Below, piece by piece: positions 39,595 to 49,484 of a stretch of DNA of 64,000 nucleotides. The notes beneath the pieces are model-generated. The model ran no database searches. It worked only from the letters and a program-made list of their open reading frames with translations, and had not been told where the DNA came from. Source of the DNA: Woronichinia naegeliana WA131 (lineage in GTDB: Bacteria; Cyanobacteriota; Cyanobacteriia; Cyanobacteriales; Microcystaceae); NCBI GenBank assembly GCA_025370055.1, contig CP073041.1, positions 1,612,001-1,676,000 of the forward strand. Reading direction: 5' to 3'. Within the stretch, counting starts at the first letter, position 1, and each line of letters starts with the position of its first letter. Both the position numbers and the translations under genes were made by a program.

Positions 39595-40020
39595 TTAATC
39601 CTCTCGATCGCCATAATCCTCTGCTGATTCAGGTTCCAGTTCCCAGCGATCAAGATCGCGTTCCAAAAAATCGGGTAAGGTTTGCACCGGTTGACCATCG
39701 GCACTGGGAATGCCCATCGAAATCAGTAGATCTTCCGTCACATTTTGATCGGGAGTGGGATTACTCCCCCCAACCGCTTCTTCTCCTCCCACTTCGGCAT
39801 CATACCAATCATCATCAAGCTCTCCTCCAGTTAGATTGGTATTGGAAAGATGGGGTTTACGAATTTGTTGGATCGCCCTGCCCAGACCCGTATCTCGATC
39901 TGTTAAACCATCGAAAAAAATATTAGATTGATCACTTTCTGTCAGATCAGCAAACAAAGTTTCTGCTTCTGATTCTCTAGATTGCCAATGATCCATCTCC
40001 ATAAAATTGGGCTGAATCAT
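39595..40020 (-). CDS. DUF6335-type acidic protein
   Basis: 141 aa, strongly acidic. The block TGGELDDDWYDAEVGGEEAV followed by TPDQNVTEDLLISMGI is the conserved core of a cyanobacterial family of unknown function (DUF6335). No membrane segment or signal. Convergent to gap2 and divergent from cobO, with an AT-rich 183-bp promoter region between it and cobO. Confidence 0.82.
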   Translation of the reverse strand: MIQPNFMEMDHWQSRESEAETLFADLTESDQSNIFFDGLTDRDTGLGRAIQQIRKPHLSNTNLTGGELDDDWYDAEVGGEEAVGGSNPTPDQNVTEDLLISMGIPSADGQPVQTLPDFLERDLDRWELEPESAEDYGDRED

Positions 40021-40203
40021 AATTATTCCCTCCGAGTCTTTTTGCCAAAGACCTTATTGATAGATATTTTTTTATCTGTTTTGATCGTAAACAATTTCAG
40101 GACAGTCTGAATCAATTGTGTCAAAAGTTAACAACTTTCCCTCAGAAAAGTTTACAATCGGGAGAATTCTTGATCTTTAATTCAATCTTTAATTTATTTC
40201 ACC

Positions 40204-40815
40204 ATGACCGATTCCCTTTCCGATGAACAGTACAAAGTTAAGATGCAACGCCGTAAGGAAGTTCAAGATCAACGGTTAGCTCAAGCGACAGCTAATCAGG
40301 GTTTGATTATTGTTCATACGGGTAACGGCAAGGGTAAAACCACCGCCGCCTTGGGCATGGTACTCCGATCCCTGGGTCATGGGTTTCGGGTGGCGATCGT
40401 GCAGTTTATTAAGGGAGCTTGGGAACCGGCAGAAAAAGCAGCCTTTAGTCCCTGGTCTGAACAAATTGAATTTTTGGCCATGGGAGAAGGTTTTACCTGG
40501 GAAACTCAGGATCGAGAACGGGACAAGGCCAATGCCTTAGCGGCTTGGGAAAAGGGACTCAGTTATATTACCGATCCAGCCGTAAAGTTAGTCCTACTGG
40601 ATGAAATTAATGTGGCTCTGGGTTTAGGTTATCTAGACGTTGAGGTAATTCTAGCGGGATTAGCCCAAAAGCCGGAGGATTGTCATGTTATTTTAACGGG
40701 CCGCAATGCCCCACCGGAATTAATTGAAAAAGCGGATTTGGTCACGGAAATGAAATTAATTAAACATCCCCTACGAGAACAAAATATTAAAGCCCAAGCC
40801 GGTATTGAATATTAG
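40204..40815 (+). CDS. cobO: Cob(I)yrinic acid a,c-diamide adenosyltransferase
   Basis: Transfers the 5'-deoxyadenosyl group of ATP to cobalt in corrinoids. 203 aa. P-loop [12 protein letters not shown] near residue 40, [16 protein letters not shown] (Walker B-like) and [20 protein letters not shown] are diagnostic of the CobO/CobA type. The gene ends with the family tail KAQAGIEY and overlaps the stop of convergent mnmG by 4 bp. Together with cobA it shows a corrinoid pathway in this organism. Confidence 0.93.
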   Translation: MTDSLSDEQYKVKMQRRKEVQDQRLAQATANQGLIIVHTGNGKGKTTAALGMVLRSLGHGFRVAIVQFIKGAWEPAEKAAFSPWSEQIEFLAMGEGFTWETQDRERDKANALAAWEKGLSYITDPAVKLVLLDEINVALGLGYLDVEVILAGLAQKPEDCHVILTGRNAPPELIEKADLVTEMKLIKHPLREQNIKAQAGIEY

Positions 40816-42716
40816 GAAAAGGAGGCTCGAAATTGGGTTTCTAGATAAACTAAAAGGGCATTAATATCAGCAGGATTAACGCCGCCAATACGGGTTGCTT
40901 GGCCGACGGTCAGAGGTTGAACCTTGGTTAGTTTTTCCCTGGCTTCCATTGATAGAGTGGCGATCGCCATATAGTTCATATTTTGGGGTAAACGACGATG
41001 ACTATGGCGACTCACTTGTTCAATTTGTTGCTGTTGCCGTTTGATATAGCCGGAATATTTAATTTCAATTTCGACCCCTTCTTTGACCACTTTATCCAAA
41101 TCGGGATTGCCCAGTTGATACTGTTCTAAATTGCTGTAATGAAAACCAGGACGACGTAATAAATCGGCAAGGTTAATCGATCCTTTAATTTTTTGTTCCG
41201 TATCGGCGGCGATCGCCAGACCAATGGCATCCTGTTCCTTAATGCGGGTTTCATGAAGACGTTCTTTTTCCGCAATCATTTGGGTTTGTTTATCTTGAAA
41301 TAATTGCCAACGGTGATCGTCAATTAAGCCTAATTCGCGACCCAGGGGCGTTAACCGTTGATCGGCATTATCGGAACGTAAAATCAGCCGATATTCAGAA
41401 CGACTGGTCAACATTCGATAGGGTTCTCGTAAATCTTTGGTGCAAAGATCATCAATTAAGGTTCCAAGATAACTTTCCTCACGGGAAAAAATTTGTAGGG
41501 GTAAATCTTGGCAAAATCGCGCTGCATTAATCCCTGCCACAATGCCCTGGGCCGCTGCTTCTTCGTAACCCGTTGTCCCGTTAATTTGGCCTGCACAAAA
41601 AAGTCCAGCCAATTTTTTCGTCATCAGACTGGGATAGCATTGGGTGGCCGGTAAATAATCGTATTCCACCGCATAGGCAGGCCGTAACATCACACAATTT
41701 TCTAGACCCGGCAAAGTATGCAACATGGCTAACTGAATATTTTCGGGTAATCCAGTAGAAAAACCTTGAATATAAAGTTCGGGAATGTCCCGTCCCTCTG
41801 GCTCAATAAAAATTTGGTGACTCTCCTTATCGGCAAAGCGCACAATTTTATCCTCAATGGAAGGACAATAGCGCGGCCCTTTAGAGTCAATAAAACCGCC
41901 ATAGATGGGGGACAAATGCAAATTATCCCGAATTAATTGGTGAGTAGCCGCAGTGGTACGGGTGAGATAGCAATTCATTTGCTCCCGCTCTACCCAGGCA
42001 GTGGGATCAAAGCTAAACCAACGCACTTCGGGATCTGGCGGTTGGGGTTCGAGTTGGCTATAGTCAACCGATCGCCGATCCACCCTGGCTGGGGTTCCTG
42101 TTTTCAAGCGTCCCGTTTCAAAACCCAAGTCTGCTAAAGTTTCCGTCAGTCCAATGGCCGCAAATTCTCCCGCCCGGCCCGCACTCATCGATTTATCCCC
42201 AATCCAAATTTTGCCTCCTAAAAAGGTTCCAGTCGTGAGTATTACCGCTTTTGCTTGAAAACAAGTGCCAAAGTAAGTTTGTATGCCTACCACGTCATCG
42301 TTATCGCCCAGGACTAAATCTGTCACCATGCCTTCCCGTAGGCTCAAATTTTCCTGGTTTTCTACCAGGGTTTTCATGATGGCAGCATATTCCCGTTTAT
42401 CAGTTTGCGCCCGTAAGGCCCAGACGGCTGGCCCCCTAGAAATATTTAAAACTCGTTTTTGTAAATAAGTGCGATCGGCCATTTTGCCAATTTCACCGCC
42501 CAGGGCATCCACTTCATGAGTTAACTGAGACTTGGCAGGGCCACCAACCGCCGGATTACAGGGTTGCCAGGCAATGCGATCCAAGTTTAGGGTTAACATC
42601 AAAGTCCGACAGCCTAACCGTGCCGCAGCCAGAGCCGCTTCACAACCTGCATGGCCAGCACCGACTACAACAACATCAAAACTATCTTGGAATTCGACGG
42701 GCATTCTGAGCGTCAT
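40812..42716 (-). CDS. mnmG: tRNA uridine 5-carboxymethylaminomethyl modification enzyme
   Basis: FAD-dependent partner of MnmE that modifies U34 of several tRNAs. ~634 aa. FAD-binding [21 protein letters not shown] is near the N-terminus; the conserved CNPAVGG and [21 protein letters not shown] blocks and the C-terminal [10 protein letters not shown] follow. Start ambiguous: GTG 42725, ATG 42716 or ATG 42704; 42716 was chosen, no clear ribosome site separates them. The last native gene before the second mobile-element cluster. Confidence 0.93.
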   Translation of the reverse strand: MTLRMPVEFQDSFDVVVVGAGHAGCEAALAAARLGCRTLMLTLNLDRIAWQPCNPAVGGPAKSQLTHEVDALGGEIGKMADRTYLQKRVLNISRGPAVWALRAQTDKREYAAIMKTLVENQENLSLREGMVTDLVLGDNDDVVGIQTYFGTCFQAKAVILTTGTFLGGKIWIGDKSMSAGRAGEFAAIGLTETLADLGFETGRLKTGTPARVDRRSVDYSQLEPQPPDPEVRWFSFDPTAWVEREQMNCYLTRTTAATHQLIRDNLHLSPIYGGFIDSKGPRYCPSIEDKIVRFADKESHQIFIEPEGRDIPELYIQGFSTGLPENIQLAMLHTLPGLENCVMLRPAYAVEYDYLPATQCYPSLMTKKLAGLFCAGQINGTTGYEEAAAQGIVAGINAARFCQDLPLQIFSREESYLGTLIDDLCTKDLREPYRMLTSRSEYRLILRSDNADQRLTPLGRELGLIDDHRWQLFQDKQTQMIAEKERLHETRIKEQDAIGLAIAADTEQKIKGSINLADLLRRPGFHYSNLEQYQLGNPDLDKVVKEGVEIEIKYSGYIKRQQQQIEQVSRHSHRRLPQNMNYMAIATLSMEAREKLTKVQPLTVGQATRIGGVNPADINALLVYLETQFRASFS

Positions 42717-42798
42717 GGCTCTCACGGGAAATGAATAGAAGGCATTGTTTATTTTAGCAGGTCTGCTTTCGGGCTAGATTTTACGGTGGGGCGGCCAG

Positions 42799-43145
42799 CA
42801 GGGCAAACGCATCAAAATTAAATTCTAGACTCTTTATTTGACAAGCCTTTTAGCATTTCATAAAAAATCAATAATGATTGCTGAAACAGCAATTCTAAAT
42901 TTGCGCTGTAGCAAGAGTTTCAGGTTTTAGTTCGCGTAATACGGGGTAAAATTCAACGGGATTAACAAGTTCATTTTACGAGTCTTCAGGCTTTTAGGCG
43001 CAATAGTACATACAGGATTGCCCCAAAAACCCCCTTTGAAATGTTCTTTAAATCCCTAAAAGGCTTGCTGTGTCTAAAACTGAGAATTGCTGTTGCTGAA
43101 ACCTTTACCTAGCCTATCGTTCAAAAATAAGATGCGTTTGCCCTG
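42799..43145. mobile_element. MITE M1a (about 132 bp net), split by a second MITE
   Basis: Ends CAGGGCAAACGCATC and GATGCGTTTGCCCTG, the same as the ends of the ISAs1-type element A. Flanked by GGGCGGCCAG and AGGCGGCCAG (9 of 10 match), a 10-bp target duplication as for A. It has no coding capacity. Its interior matches the reverse complement of 49485-49611. Confidence 0.88.
42887..43092. mobile_element. MITE M2, 206 bp, nested in M1a
   Basis: Ends CAGCAATTCTAAATTT and inverted CAGCAATTCTCAGTTT. Perfect 9-bp duplication TTGCTGAAA (42878-42886 and 43093-43101). The end sequence is that of the unassigned IS family at 31116 and 43152, so it is probably a non-autonomous derivative of it. Confidence 0.85.
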
Positions 43146-43151
43146 AGGCGG

Positions 43152-43407
43152 CCAGCAATTCTAAATTTAAGGCGAGGTAAGGGTTGTAGAAAAAAAGGAT
43201 AATGGGAAAAGACAACAAAGTAGGAGGACGAAAAGATGCAAGGAATAATCAGTATGGGCGGTCTGATAGCTTACTTGGTAGCAAGTATAGAGAAAATGAA
43301 AGACCCTCGTCAACCTAGTCCAAATACAACCTACAGCCTAAAAGATGCGGTACTAGGTGGTTTCAGCCTTTTTCTAATGCAATGTGAATCATTCTTAGAA
43401 CATCCTA
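43152..43407 (+). pseudogene. Unassigned-family IS, left end and N-terminal transposase
   Basis: Begins next to M1a with the element end CAGCAATTCTAAATTT (around 43155). From 43236 it encodes MQGIISMGGLIAYLVASIEK ... FLMQCESFLEH, then is cut by the IS5-type element at 43408. Confidence 0.78.
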
Positions 43408-43422
43408 GGGCGTGTCATCAAT

Positions 43423-44659
43423 CAGGGCGAACGCATCTAAAAATGATACAGATACAAGAACATTATAGAGGGATGGATAAGGGAAAATAAGGGAAAGTGC
43501 ATAGAAAACAAAAGCGATGAAACTCCGACCCAAATATAGACTGGTAGAACACTTTGCCGAAATAGATGACCCTCGCATCGAACGAACAAAACGGCATAAA
43601 CTCATTGATATTCTAACGATTGCCATCTTAGCCGTCATTTGTGGAGCAGAAGGTTGGGTAGCCATGGAAAGTTTCGGCAAGGCTAAACATCAATGGCTAA
43701 AAAAAATTTTGGAATTGCCAAATGGCATCCCCTCCCACGATACGTTTGCGCGTGTATTTGCTAGTCTGAATCCAGAGCAATTTCAAGACTGTTTTCTGCA
43801 TTGGGTCAAAAGTATAGCGGAGGTAAGTGAAGGGGAAGTGATAGCGATTGACGGCAAAACCCTTCGCCACTCCTATGATAATGCCAACGGAAAGGGCGCA
43901 ATTCAGATGGTAAGTGCATGGGCAACAGCAAATCGTCTAGTACTAGGACAGTGCAAGGTGGAAAGCAAATCGAATGAAATCACGGCGATACCCAAACTCC
44001 TGAAAATGCTAGAGGTCAAAGGTTGTATCGTAACGATTGATGCCATGGGAACTCAGACAAAGATTGCCCAACAGATAGTAGGGCGAGGGGGAGATTATGT
44101 TTTGGCATTGAAAGGCAATCAAGGTAATCTATGTGAGGATGTTGAACAATTATTTGCTCATGCTCAATCGGTTAATTTTGCGGGAATTAAGCATGATTTT
44201 CATCAAACAATAGACAAGGGACATGGACGGATTGAAATTCGCCGTTGCTGGACGATGGAACAAACAGAATTTTTGCTGGGTGGGGAGAAATGGGCAAAGT
44301 TGACGAGCATCTGTATGATTAAAGCGGAGAGACGATTGAAAGACAAAACAGAGTATGAGACCCGCTACTATATCAGTAGCCTGCCGAGTAATGCTCAAAA
44401 ATTATCCCAATCTGTTCGTAGTCATTGGTTGATAGAAAACTCTTTACATTGGGTTCTAGACTTGGCCTTCAACGAGGATGCTTGTCGCATTCGTAAGGAT
44501 TTTGCTCCTGAGAATTTAGCCGTCTTACGCCATATCGCTCTTAACTTGCTCACAAAGGAAAATACTCTGAAACTTGGTATCAAGAATAAACGGCTACGCG
44601 CTGGTTGGGACGAGGACTATCTCCTTAAGGTTTTACTCGGATAAGATGCGTTTGCCCTG
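43423..44659 (+). mobile_element. A1: complete ISAs1-type element, 1237 bp
   Basis: Ends CAGGGCGAACGCATCT and AGATGCGTTTGCCCTG (right end reads AAGATGCG...). Perfect 10-bp duplication TGTCATCAAT (43413-43422 and 44660-44669), which is itself part of the terminal repeat of the host IS5-type element. Confidence 0.94.
43517..44644 (+). CDS. A1 transposase, ISAs1 family
   Basis: 375 aa, intact. Family signatures: N-terminal [35 protein letters not shown] (catalytic Asp), [17 protein letters not shown] (Asp), [12 protein letters not shown] and the C-terminal [20 protein letters not shown] with the catalytic Glu. Both ends of the element are present, so it should be active. Confidence 0.95.
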   Translation: MKLRPKYRLVEHFAEIDDPRIERTKRHKLIDILTIAILAVICGAEGWVAMESFGKAKHQWLKKILELPNGIPSHDTFARVFASLNPEQFQDCFLHWVKSIAEVSEGEVIAIDGKTLRHSYDNANGKGAIQMVSAWATANRLVLGQCKVESKSNEITAIPKLLKMLEVKGCIVTIDAMGTQTKIAQQIVGRGGDYVLALKGNQGNLCEDVEQLFAHAQSVNFAGIKHDFHQTIDKGHGRIEIRRCWTMEQTEFLLGGEKWAKLTSICMIKAERRLKDKTEYETRYYISSLPSNAQKLSQSVRSHWLIENSLHWVLDLAFNEDACRIRKDFAPENLAVLRHIALNLLTKENTLKLGIKNKRLRAGWDEDYLLKVLLG

Positions 44660-44713
44660 TGTCATCAATTAAGGCTCTTGACATTAGTGGACAATTATGC
44701 TGTTCAAGTGGAG

Positions 44714-45475
44714 CTACGCTAACCATATAACTGATGCTGCCAGATAGATGCCTCCTAGAAAATTGGCTGAGCGCTTGTCGTAACGAGTCGCAAGCGCACG
44801 GTATTGTTTGAGTTTCGCAAAGAAGTTTTCGACTAAATGGCGGGCTTTATACAAAAATGTATCATAAGGGCGAGGTTCTTTTCGATTACTTTTCGAGGGT
44901 ATCACAGGCACTATCCCTTTTTCTTCTAAAACCTTAATGACTCTCTCGTCTGCGTCATAGGCTTTGTCCCCTAGCATCGCTTCTGCTTCCACGTTAGGCA
45001 ACAAAACATCGGCTCCGTCTAAATCACAGGCTTGACCCGGCGTTAGAAAAAAAGAGACCGGATTCCCCAATGCGTCCACTACTGCATGGATTTTCGTACT
45101 TAATCCTCCTTTACTCCTTCCTATATCTTCTTTCTCTGCACTACTGTTTTTTGCTCCTGCACTGTGTTGATGCGCTCTCACAATCGTTGCATCTATCATT
45201 GCGTATTCATTATCGGCATCCTCTGCTAAATGCTTAAATACCTTTTCCCACACCCCTGATTTCGTCCATCGCGTAAACCGCGTGTGAATCCCTCGAAAAT
45301 CTCCAAACTCTTCGGGCAAGTCTCTCCAAGGAATTCCCGCTCTATATCGATATAATACGGCTTCGACAAACAAACGATTATCTTTGGCCGTTACTCCCAC
45401 ATCTCCCTCTTTTCCGGGCAATAGCTCTTTGATTCTTTCCCATTGGTCATCCCGTAACGCATAACGCCTTGTCAT
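44714..45475 (-). CDS. IS5-type (IS427-like) transposase
   Basis: 253 aa from the ATG at 45475, preceded by GAGAGG; an in-frame ATG 33 bp upstream is less likely. It has DUF4096-like N-terminus (RRYALRDDQWERIKELLPGK), Asp in YAMIDATIVRAHQHSAG, Asp in EAMLGDKAYDADE and Glu in HLVENFFAKLKQYRALATRY. Complete in one frame. Its element has lost one clean end to A1, which lies outside this gene. Confidence 0.92.
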   Translation of the reverse strand: MTRRYALRDDQWERIKELLPGKEGDVGVTAKDNRLFVEAVLYRYRAGIPWRDLPEEFGDFRGIHTRFTRWTKSGVWEKVFKHLAEDADNEYAMIDATIVRAHQHSAGAKNSSAEKEDIGRSKGGLSTKIHAVVDALGNPVSFFLTPGQACDLDGADVLLPNVEAEAMLGDKAYDADERVIKVLEEKGIVPVIPSKSNRKEPRPYDTFLYKARHLVENFFAKLKQYRALATRYDKRSANFLGGIYLAASVIWLA

Positions 45476-45548
45476 ATTCACACCTCTCTTCAATGTATAT
45501 TTTGTCATTTAATACTCTGTGCATTATTTGCCACTAATGTCAACACCC

Positions 45549-46442
45549 CTAATTGATGACACGCCCTAGGAGTATCCAATTGCGAATTAACTCATTCACT
45601 AACTCAGGTGTATCATCATGGGGACAATGACCTGAATTGAGATAATGCTCTGTTAATTGGGGATAGTGCTGACGGAATTTTTCTCCTCGTTCCCTCGTTC
45701 GCATCCAGGGATCTCCTTCTCCCCAAATCATTAATAAAGGAGCCTGTAAACGCCCTAACAGTTGATCGACTGTTTCTCCCTGGGGAGTTTTAAATACTGA
45801 GGCAAAAACCTGGGCGGCTCCGCGATCGCAGGAGGGTTGATAAATTTCCGCGACTAGGCGATCAGTAATTGCGTCTTGATTCACATAAACCTTTTCCAGG
45901 GTTTTACGAATATTGCGCGGACGACGAACATACTGAAAAAGCAGATAACTAACCCAGGGTTGTAACAAAATTAGCTTGCCGAGTTTCTGTAACCAATTTG
46001 GCTCCAAATTAACCCGACTTTCTTGAAAGGGGCCCGCACTATTGAGCAAAATAACACCGGCTATCTGTTCTGGTGAATTGGCTGCCACCGCAAGAGCCGC
46101 ATAACCTCCCAGGGAATTACCGGCAATAACAGCAGGCTTACCGATGACTTCTCGAATAAAATCCGTCAACTGTTCTTGCCACAGGTCTCCCCCATAGGCC
46201 AAATCCGGTTTAGCCGATCGCCCAAAGCCCAATAAGTCGATCGCCCAAACCTGAAAATCCTTTTGTAACTCAACAATATTTTTGCGCCAGTGGTCAGTAG
46301 AAGCCCCAAAACCGTGAACTAATAAGAGAGGGGGACGTTGAGAATGGGCCTGGCCCGACTGTACATAGTAGATAGAATAACCTCGCCATTGCCAGTGAGT
46401 GCCACTCAGTTGTTCCGTAAGACTAAGGGAGGTCGCTTGCAT
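45549..46442 (-). CDS. Alpha/beta hydrolase, C-terminus replaced by IS sequence
   Basis: 297 aa. HGFGASTDHW (oxyanion region), nucleophile Ser in AGNSLGGYAALA, Asp in WGEGDPWM, and His in SGHCPHDDTPE form the hydrolase triad. Plant and cyanobacterial relatives include pheophytinase and chlorophyll dephytylase-like enzymes, so a chlorophyll-ester role is possible but not shown. The last native residues are about NWIL; LGRVIN and the stop are encoded by the terminal repeat of the IS5-type element. All catalytic residues are upstream, so the protein may still work. Confidence 0.88.
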   Translation of the reverse strand: MQATSLSLTEQLSGTHWQWRGYSIYYVQSGQAHSQRPPLLLVHGFGASTDHWRKNIVELQKDFQVWAIDLLGFGRSAKPDLAYGGDLWQEQLTDFIREVIGKPAVIAGNSLGGYAALAVAANSPEQIAGVILLNSAGPFQESRVNLEPNWLQKLGKLILLQPWVSYLLFQYVRRPRNIRKTLEKVYVNQDAITDRLVAEIYQPSCDRGAAQVFASVFKTPQGETVDQLLGRLQAPLLMIWGEGDPWMRTRERGEKFRQHYPQLTEHYLNSGHCPHDDTPELVNELIRNWILLGRVIN

Positions 46443-46583
46443 AATGTAAAGAAATGTTAAGAAGTGTAATTAATATCTTAACGTTATTTTTCCCCATTTC
46501 CCATCCTGAAACAAGCAGCTATTTTCGTGCGTCCCCTGGATTCAGACACTTAATCCTTAACGAGACAAGATCTTTTAGAAACC

Positions 46584-47048
46584 ATGAACGCTAATCCCTT
46601 AGCTATGCTCTCAAAAGCATCCCTGGCGATCGCCGTGTTAGCCGCCATTGGGTTCAATCCTTCTCTCCAGGCCGCCAATCCCCAGCAAGTGGAGCAGTTA
46701 CTCAAAACGGGTGAATGCCAGGGCTGTGATTTATCCGGTGCGAATCTCAGTGGCCAGCATTTATTGGGAGCCGATCTCCGCAATGCCAACCTCAAGGGCG
46801 CAAACCTGATCCAGACCAATTTAGAAGGGGCCGATCTCACCGGAGCCAATCTAGAAGGGGCAAATTTGACTGCTTCCTTTGCCACTAATGCCACGATGAC
46901 CTTGGCGAATTTAGATCGGGCCAATCTCAGCCAAGCTCAACTCTATGATACCGATGTTCAAGGAGCGTCAATGGTCGCACTCATTCTTGATAATACCAAT
47001 ATTTTTAATACGGGAATTGGTATTGGTGGTGGTGAAGAAACGCCCTAA
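46584..47048 (+). CDS. Exported pentapeptide-repeat protein
   Basis: 154 aa. A signal peptide (about residues 1-30, ending SLQAA) is followed by EQLLKTGECQGCDLSGANLS and about ten A(D/N)Lxx pentapeptides (residues ~48-120) that would fold into a quadrilateral beta-helix. The CQGC pair just before the helix is common in cyanobacterial members. Function of this class is unknown; a periplasmic or lumenal location is predicted. Not in an operon. Confidence 0.88.
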   Translation: MNANPLAMLSKASLAIAVLAAIGFNPSLQAANPQQVEQLLKTGECQGCDLSGANLSGQHLLGADLRNANLKGANLIQTNLEGADLTGANLEGANLTASFATNATMTLANLDRANLSQAQLYDTDVQGASMVALILDNTNIFNTGIGIGGGEETP

Positions 47049-47213
47049 CAATTGAGAAGCGACAAGCTTTAACAAGCAATATTTTTTGTGGAACAGGCAT
47101 CTTGTCTCAGCTTCATCATAGACGAGTAGCAGGGTGTCCGTTCCATATTAATACTGTTCTGTTTGATTTTAAAGTGACAAGGGTTGTTGGCATAATCACA
47201 ATTTCTGCTTACT

Positions 47214-47894
47214 TTAATCTTTAATGATCGCTAAATTTGGCAAATTTGGACGTAGCAGCAAATAGGTTAAGGGGCCAAATAAGGGGATAAATGCGAGTAG
47301 AAACCAAGGCCACTTAACGTTAATATTGCGACGGCGTAGATCATCTTTAAGTAGAACGGAAAAGAGAAAAGATAAATAGCAAAAATCCATACTCATTACC
47401 GCTAAGAAACGACTGTTTTGCCATTGAAAAACAAAATCACTCCAATCTCCTTGCCATAATCCAAAACTAACTAAGGCGATCGCACTCAGCATTAGAATTG
47501 CGCCTAGAATCTTAGAGTCATATAGTTTGAGTTGCCAATCCAGTGGGCCGGTAAATAGGGGATTATCTTTGCGAAGAATCAAGTAAGGCAAGAGGACAAA
47601 AGCTCCTAGGAAAAAGGAACCAATCACAAAGGGATAAGCAGGTATTTTCTGTCCACGCCCGTCAGCAAATAGAATAGCAGCATAGCAAAAAGGCCAAATT
47701 CCCATGAGATTAAATAGGGTAATAATCCAAGCATTGATTCCTTGCCATTGGCCAGTGGATAAATTAATAATGAGAGTTAGGGTTTCTGGATGATCAGGGG
47801 GCGCGAAAAAGAAAGCATAGACCAGTAAACTCACCCAAAGAATAGTTAAGCTAAGGGGACGTAAGAAATTGACATTCAAGATCAATAGAGGCAA
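47214..47894 (-). CDS. Conserved membrane protein of unknown function
   Basis: 226 aa, about six hydrophobic segments, with a basic loop RRRNINVKWPWF and a final LIP/PLTYLLLRP segment. I believe similar proteins exist in cyanobacteria and plastids, but cannot name a function. The 263 bp upstream (47895-48157) are AT-rich and hold no gene. Confidence 0.75.
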   Translation of the reverse strand: MPLLILNVNFLRPLSLTILWVSLLVYAFFFAPPDHPETLTLIINLSTGQWQGINAWIITLFNLMGIWPFCYAAILFADGRGQKIPAYPFVIGSFFLGAFVLLPYLILRKDNPLFTGPLDWQLKLYDSKILGAILMLSAIALVSFGLWQGDWSDFVFQWQNSRFLAVMSMDFCYLSFLFSVLLKDDLRRRNINVKWPWFLLAFIPLFGPLTYLLLRPNLPNLAIIKD

Positions 47895-48157
47895 GGGTTT
47901 AAACTCCTTTTATAAACATTGAAAGTATAGCAATGGACAGTTTGATTATGACATTCAAACTTTTGGGGCAAGGGGCTTAAGCCCCTTGTTAATGTCCTAA
48001 CTATTATGGCAACGGCTATATATTAACTAATATTAATCTCACTTTAAAATTATCACTTTATTTTCTGATTTTCTCTAAATAAACTCTCAGAGATAAGCCG
48101 ATTCTTTTGTTTACTTAATTAGGACATATAGGTTAACAAAGCTGTTCCTATTTTAAA

Positions 48158-48637
48158 TTAGTATGGCGAACCATCTTTGTGATTGAATTGCCATTTCCCA
48201 GCAACGAAAATCGCTTGCAAATCGTCATCGGGATAGACTACCGAATCTCCCACACTGCGATCGCCCACTTCCAGATAAATCACTTCTTCACTGGTACGAT
48301 TAAGCAAATGATGGCCATCTCCCGTACCGGCTTTAAACCCAGCGCACATCCCAGGCGAAAGTTGAGTTTCTCCCCTATCCGTAATCAGTACGGGAAAGCC
48401 TTGCAAAATATAGATGAACTCATCTTGCTGAGAATGGGCATGACGCAACGCTGACATAGCACCAGGCAAAAGACTCGTAAGATTGACTCCGAAATTGGCA
48501 AGTCCAAACAAATCACCCAAATTCCGTTTCTCTCGACCGACTATTCTGGAAGCAAAAGGTTCTGGATAATTGGAGCGTTTGGTTCGGGGGGCAACCTCTA
48601 GGGCCGTCAATGCAATGGGGATGGCGGGTTCATCCAT
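48158..48637 (-). CDS. Cupin-domain protein
   Basis: 159 aa. Cupin motif 1 is visible as MSALRHAHSQQDEFIYILQG (HxH...E) and motif 2 as GDGHHLLNRTSEEV. The metal-binding His/Glu set is therefore present. Related proteins include sugar isomerases and small-molecule-binding regulators; no substrate can be inferred. Lies 13 bp downstream of the Tic20-like gene on the same strand, likely an operon. Confidence 0.85.
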   Translation of the reverse strand: MDEPAIPIALTALEVAPRTKRSNYPEPFASRIVGREKRNLGDLFGLANFGVNLTSLLPGAMSALRHAHSQQDEFIYILQGFPVLITDRGETQLSPGMCAGFKAGTGDGHHLLNRTSEEVIYLEVGDRSVGDSVVYPDDDLQAIFVAGKWQFNHKDGSPY

Positions 48638-48650
48638 TGAACTACCTCAT

Positions 48651-49130
48651 TTACCAACGGACTTGTGAATAAGCAGCTTCAGAAATGGTAGGAATTTCAG
48701 CGTAACGTCCTAAAACCGATTGGACAATGCCATAGAAACTGGCGACCAGGGTAGCAAGAAAGGCGAAGTTAAATAGGGTCTCGGTTAATAGCCCAATTCC
48801 TAAAGCAGGTAAGATAGTTTGCAGAATTAAGCCAAAGAGAGACAGCAAAATGCCAATTAAAATTGCTTGCATGGCATTAAAACGAATAAAGTGGGAAATT
48901 TTGTCGTTTCTGACGACCGCGAAGAACAGTACTAAGAAAACAATAAATGAGGCAAAGGGAAATTGATAATAAAAACTCAGAAGCGGTTCAATGGGAAGAT
49001 AGATAATGGCGAGAACGGGAAATTGGTTGAAAAGGAATTTGCCAAACATAAAGGCATCTAGTAGAGGGATGATATACATCATTGCCCCAAAGATTTTGTC
49101 TTTGATATCAGTTGAACCACGCCCAGTCAT
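48651..49130 (-). CDS. Tic20-family membrane protein (Ycf60-like)
   Basis: 159 aa with four membrane segments. Starts MTGRGSTDIKDKIFGAMMYI, continues IPLLDAFMFGKFLFNQFP and NDKISHFIRFNAMQAILIGI, the conserved core of cyanobacterial and plastid Tic20. In chloroplasts Tic20 is part of the inner-envelope import channel; the role in cyanobacteria is not settled. Upstream, 49131-49484 holds no gene. Confidence 0.88.
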   Translation of the reverse strand: MTGRGSTDIKDKIFGAMMYIIPLLDAFMFGKFLFNQFPVLAIIYLPIEPLLSFYYQFPFASFIVFLVLFFAVVRNDKISHFIRFNAMQAILIGILLSLFGLILQTILPALGIGLLTETLFNFAFLATLVASFYGIVQSVLGRYAEIPTISEAAYSQVRW

Positions 49131-49391
49131 TGTATTCGCTCCTGTTAATCAATAGAAAATTTGGCTAGATCAAAAGTTTGCCCCTTGAGAGGCGATCGCC
49201 CCAATGTCCTCGCAATAACGCAGAGAGACCCGTGAAGGTTAGCCGTTTTCTTTGGATTGATCATAGCTTAAAGTCGTGAAGGAACACGATTCATCGGCAT
49301 GTACTATGCTAAGTTATTTCATCAACGCCTAAAACCCTTGCTGTATAAGGATTTCGGTTAAAATCATCAGTTAATTGGCATGAATATGAGT

Positions 49392-49425
49392 TTGACATAC
49401 TCCCCCGCGTGAACAACGGGGAATT
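49392..49425. repeat. Hairpin resembling an IS200/IS605-type end
   Basis: TTTGACATACTCCCCCG, a short loop, then CGGGGAATTCTT: a stem CCCCG/CGGGG with the flanking words usually seen at the ends of IS200/IS605 elements in cyanobacteria. No tnpA or tnpB is near, so only an orphan end, and the identification is from memory of such ends. Confidence 0.4.
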
Positions 49426-49484
49426 CTTATTCATAGTTCACAGAGATCCACTTACTATTGTTGGTTTCCCTTCAATGATAGAGG

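Larger units (their letters stand above)
43409..45565 (-). mobile_element. IS5-type (IS427-like) element, 910 bp net, split by A1
   Basis: Ends GGCGTGTCATCAATT, flanked by CTAG on both sides (43405-43408 and 45566-45569). A1 is inserted within its left terminal repeat. The right end enters the alpha/beta hydrolase gene. Confidence 0.88.
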
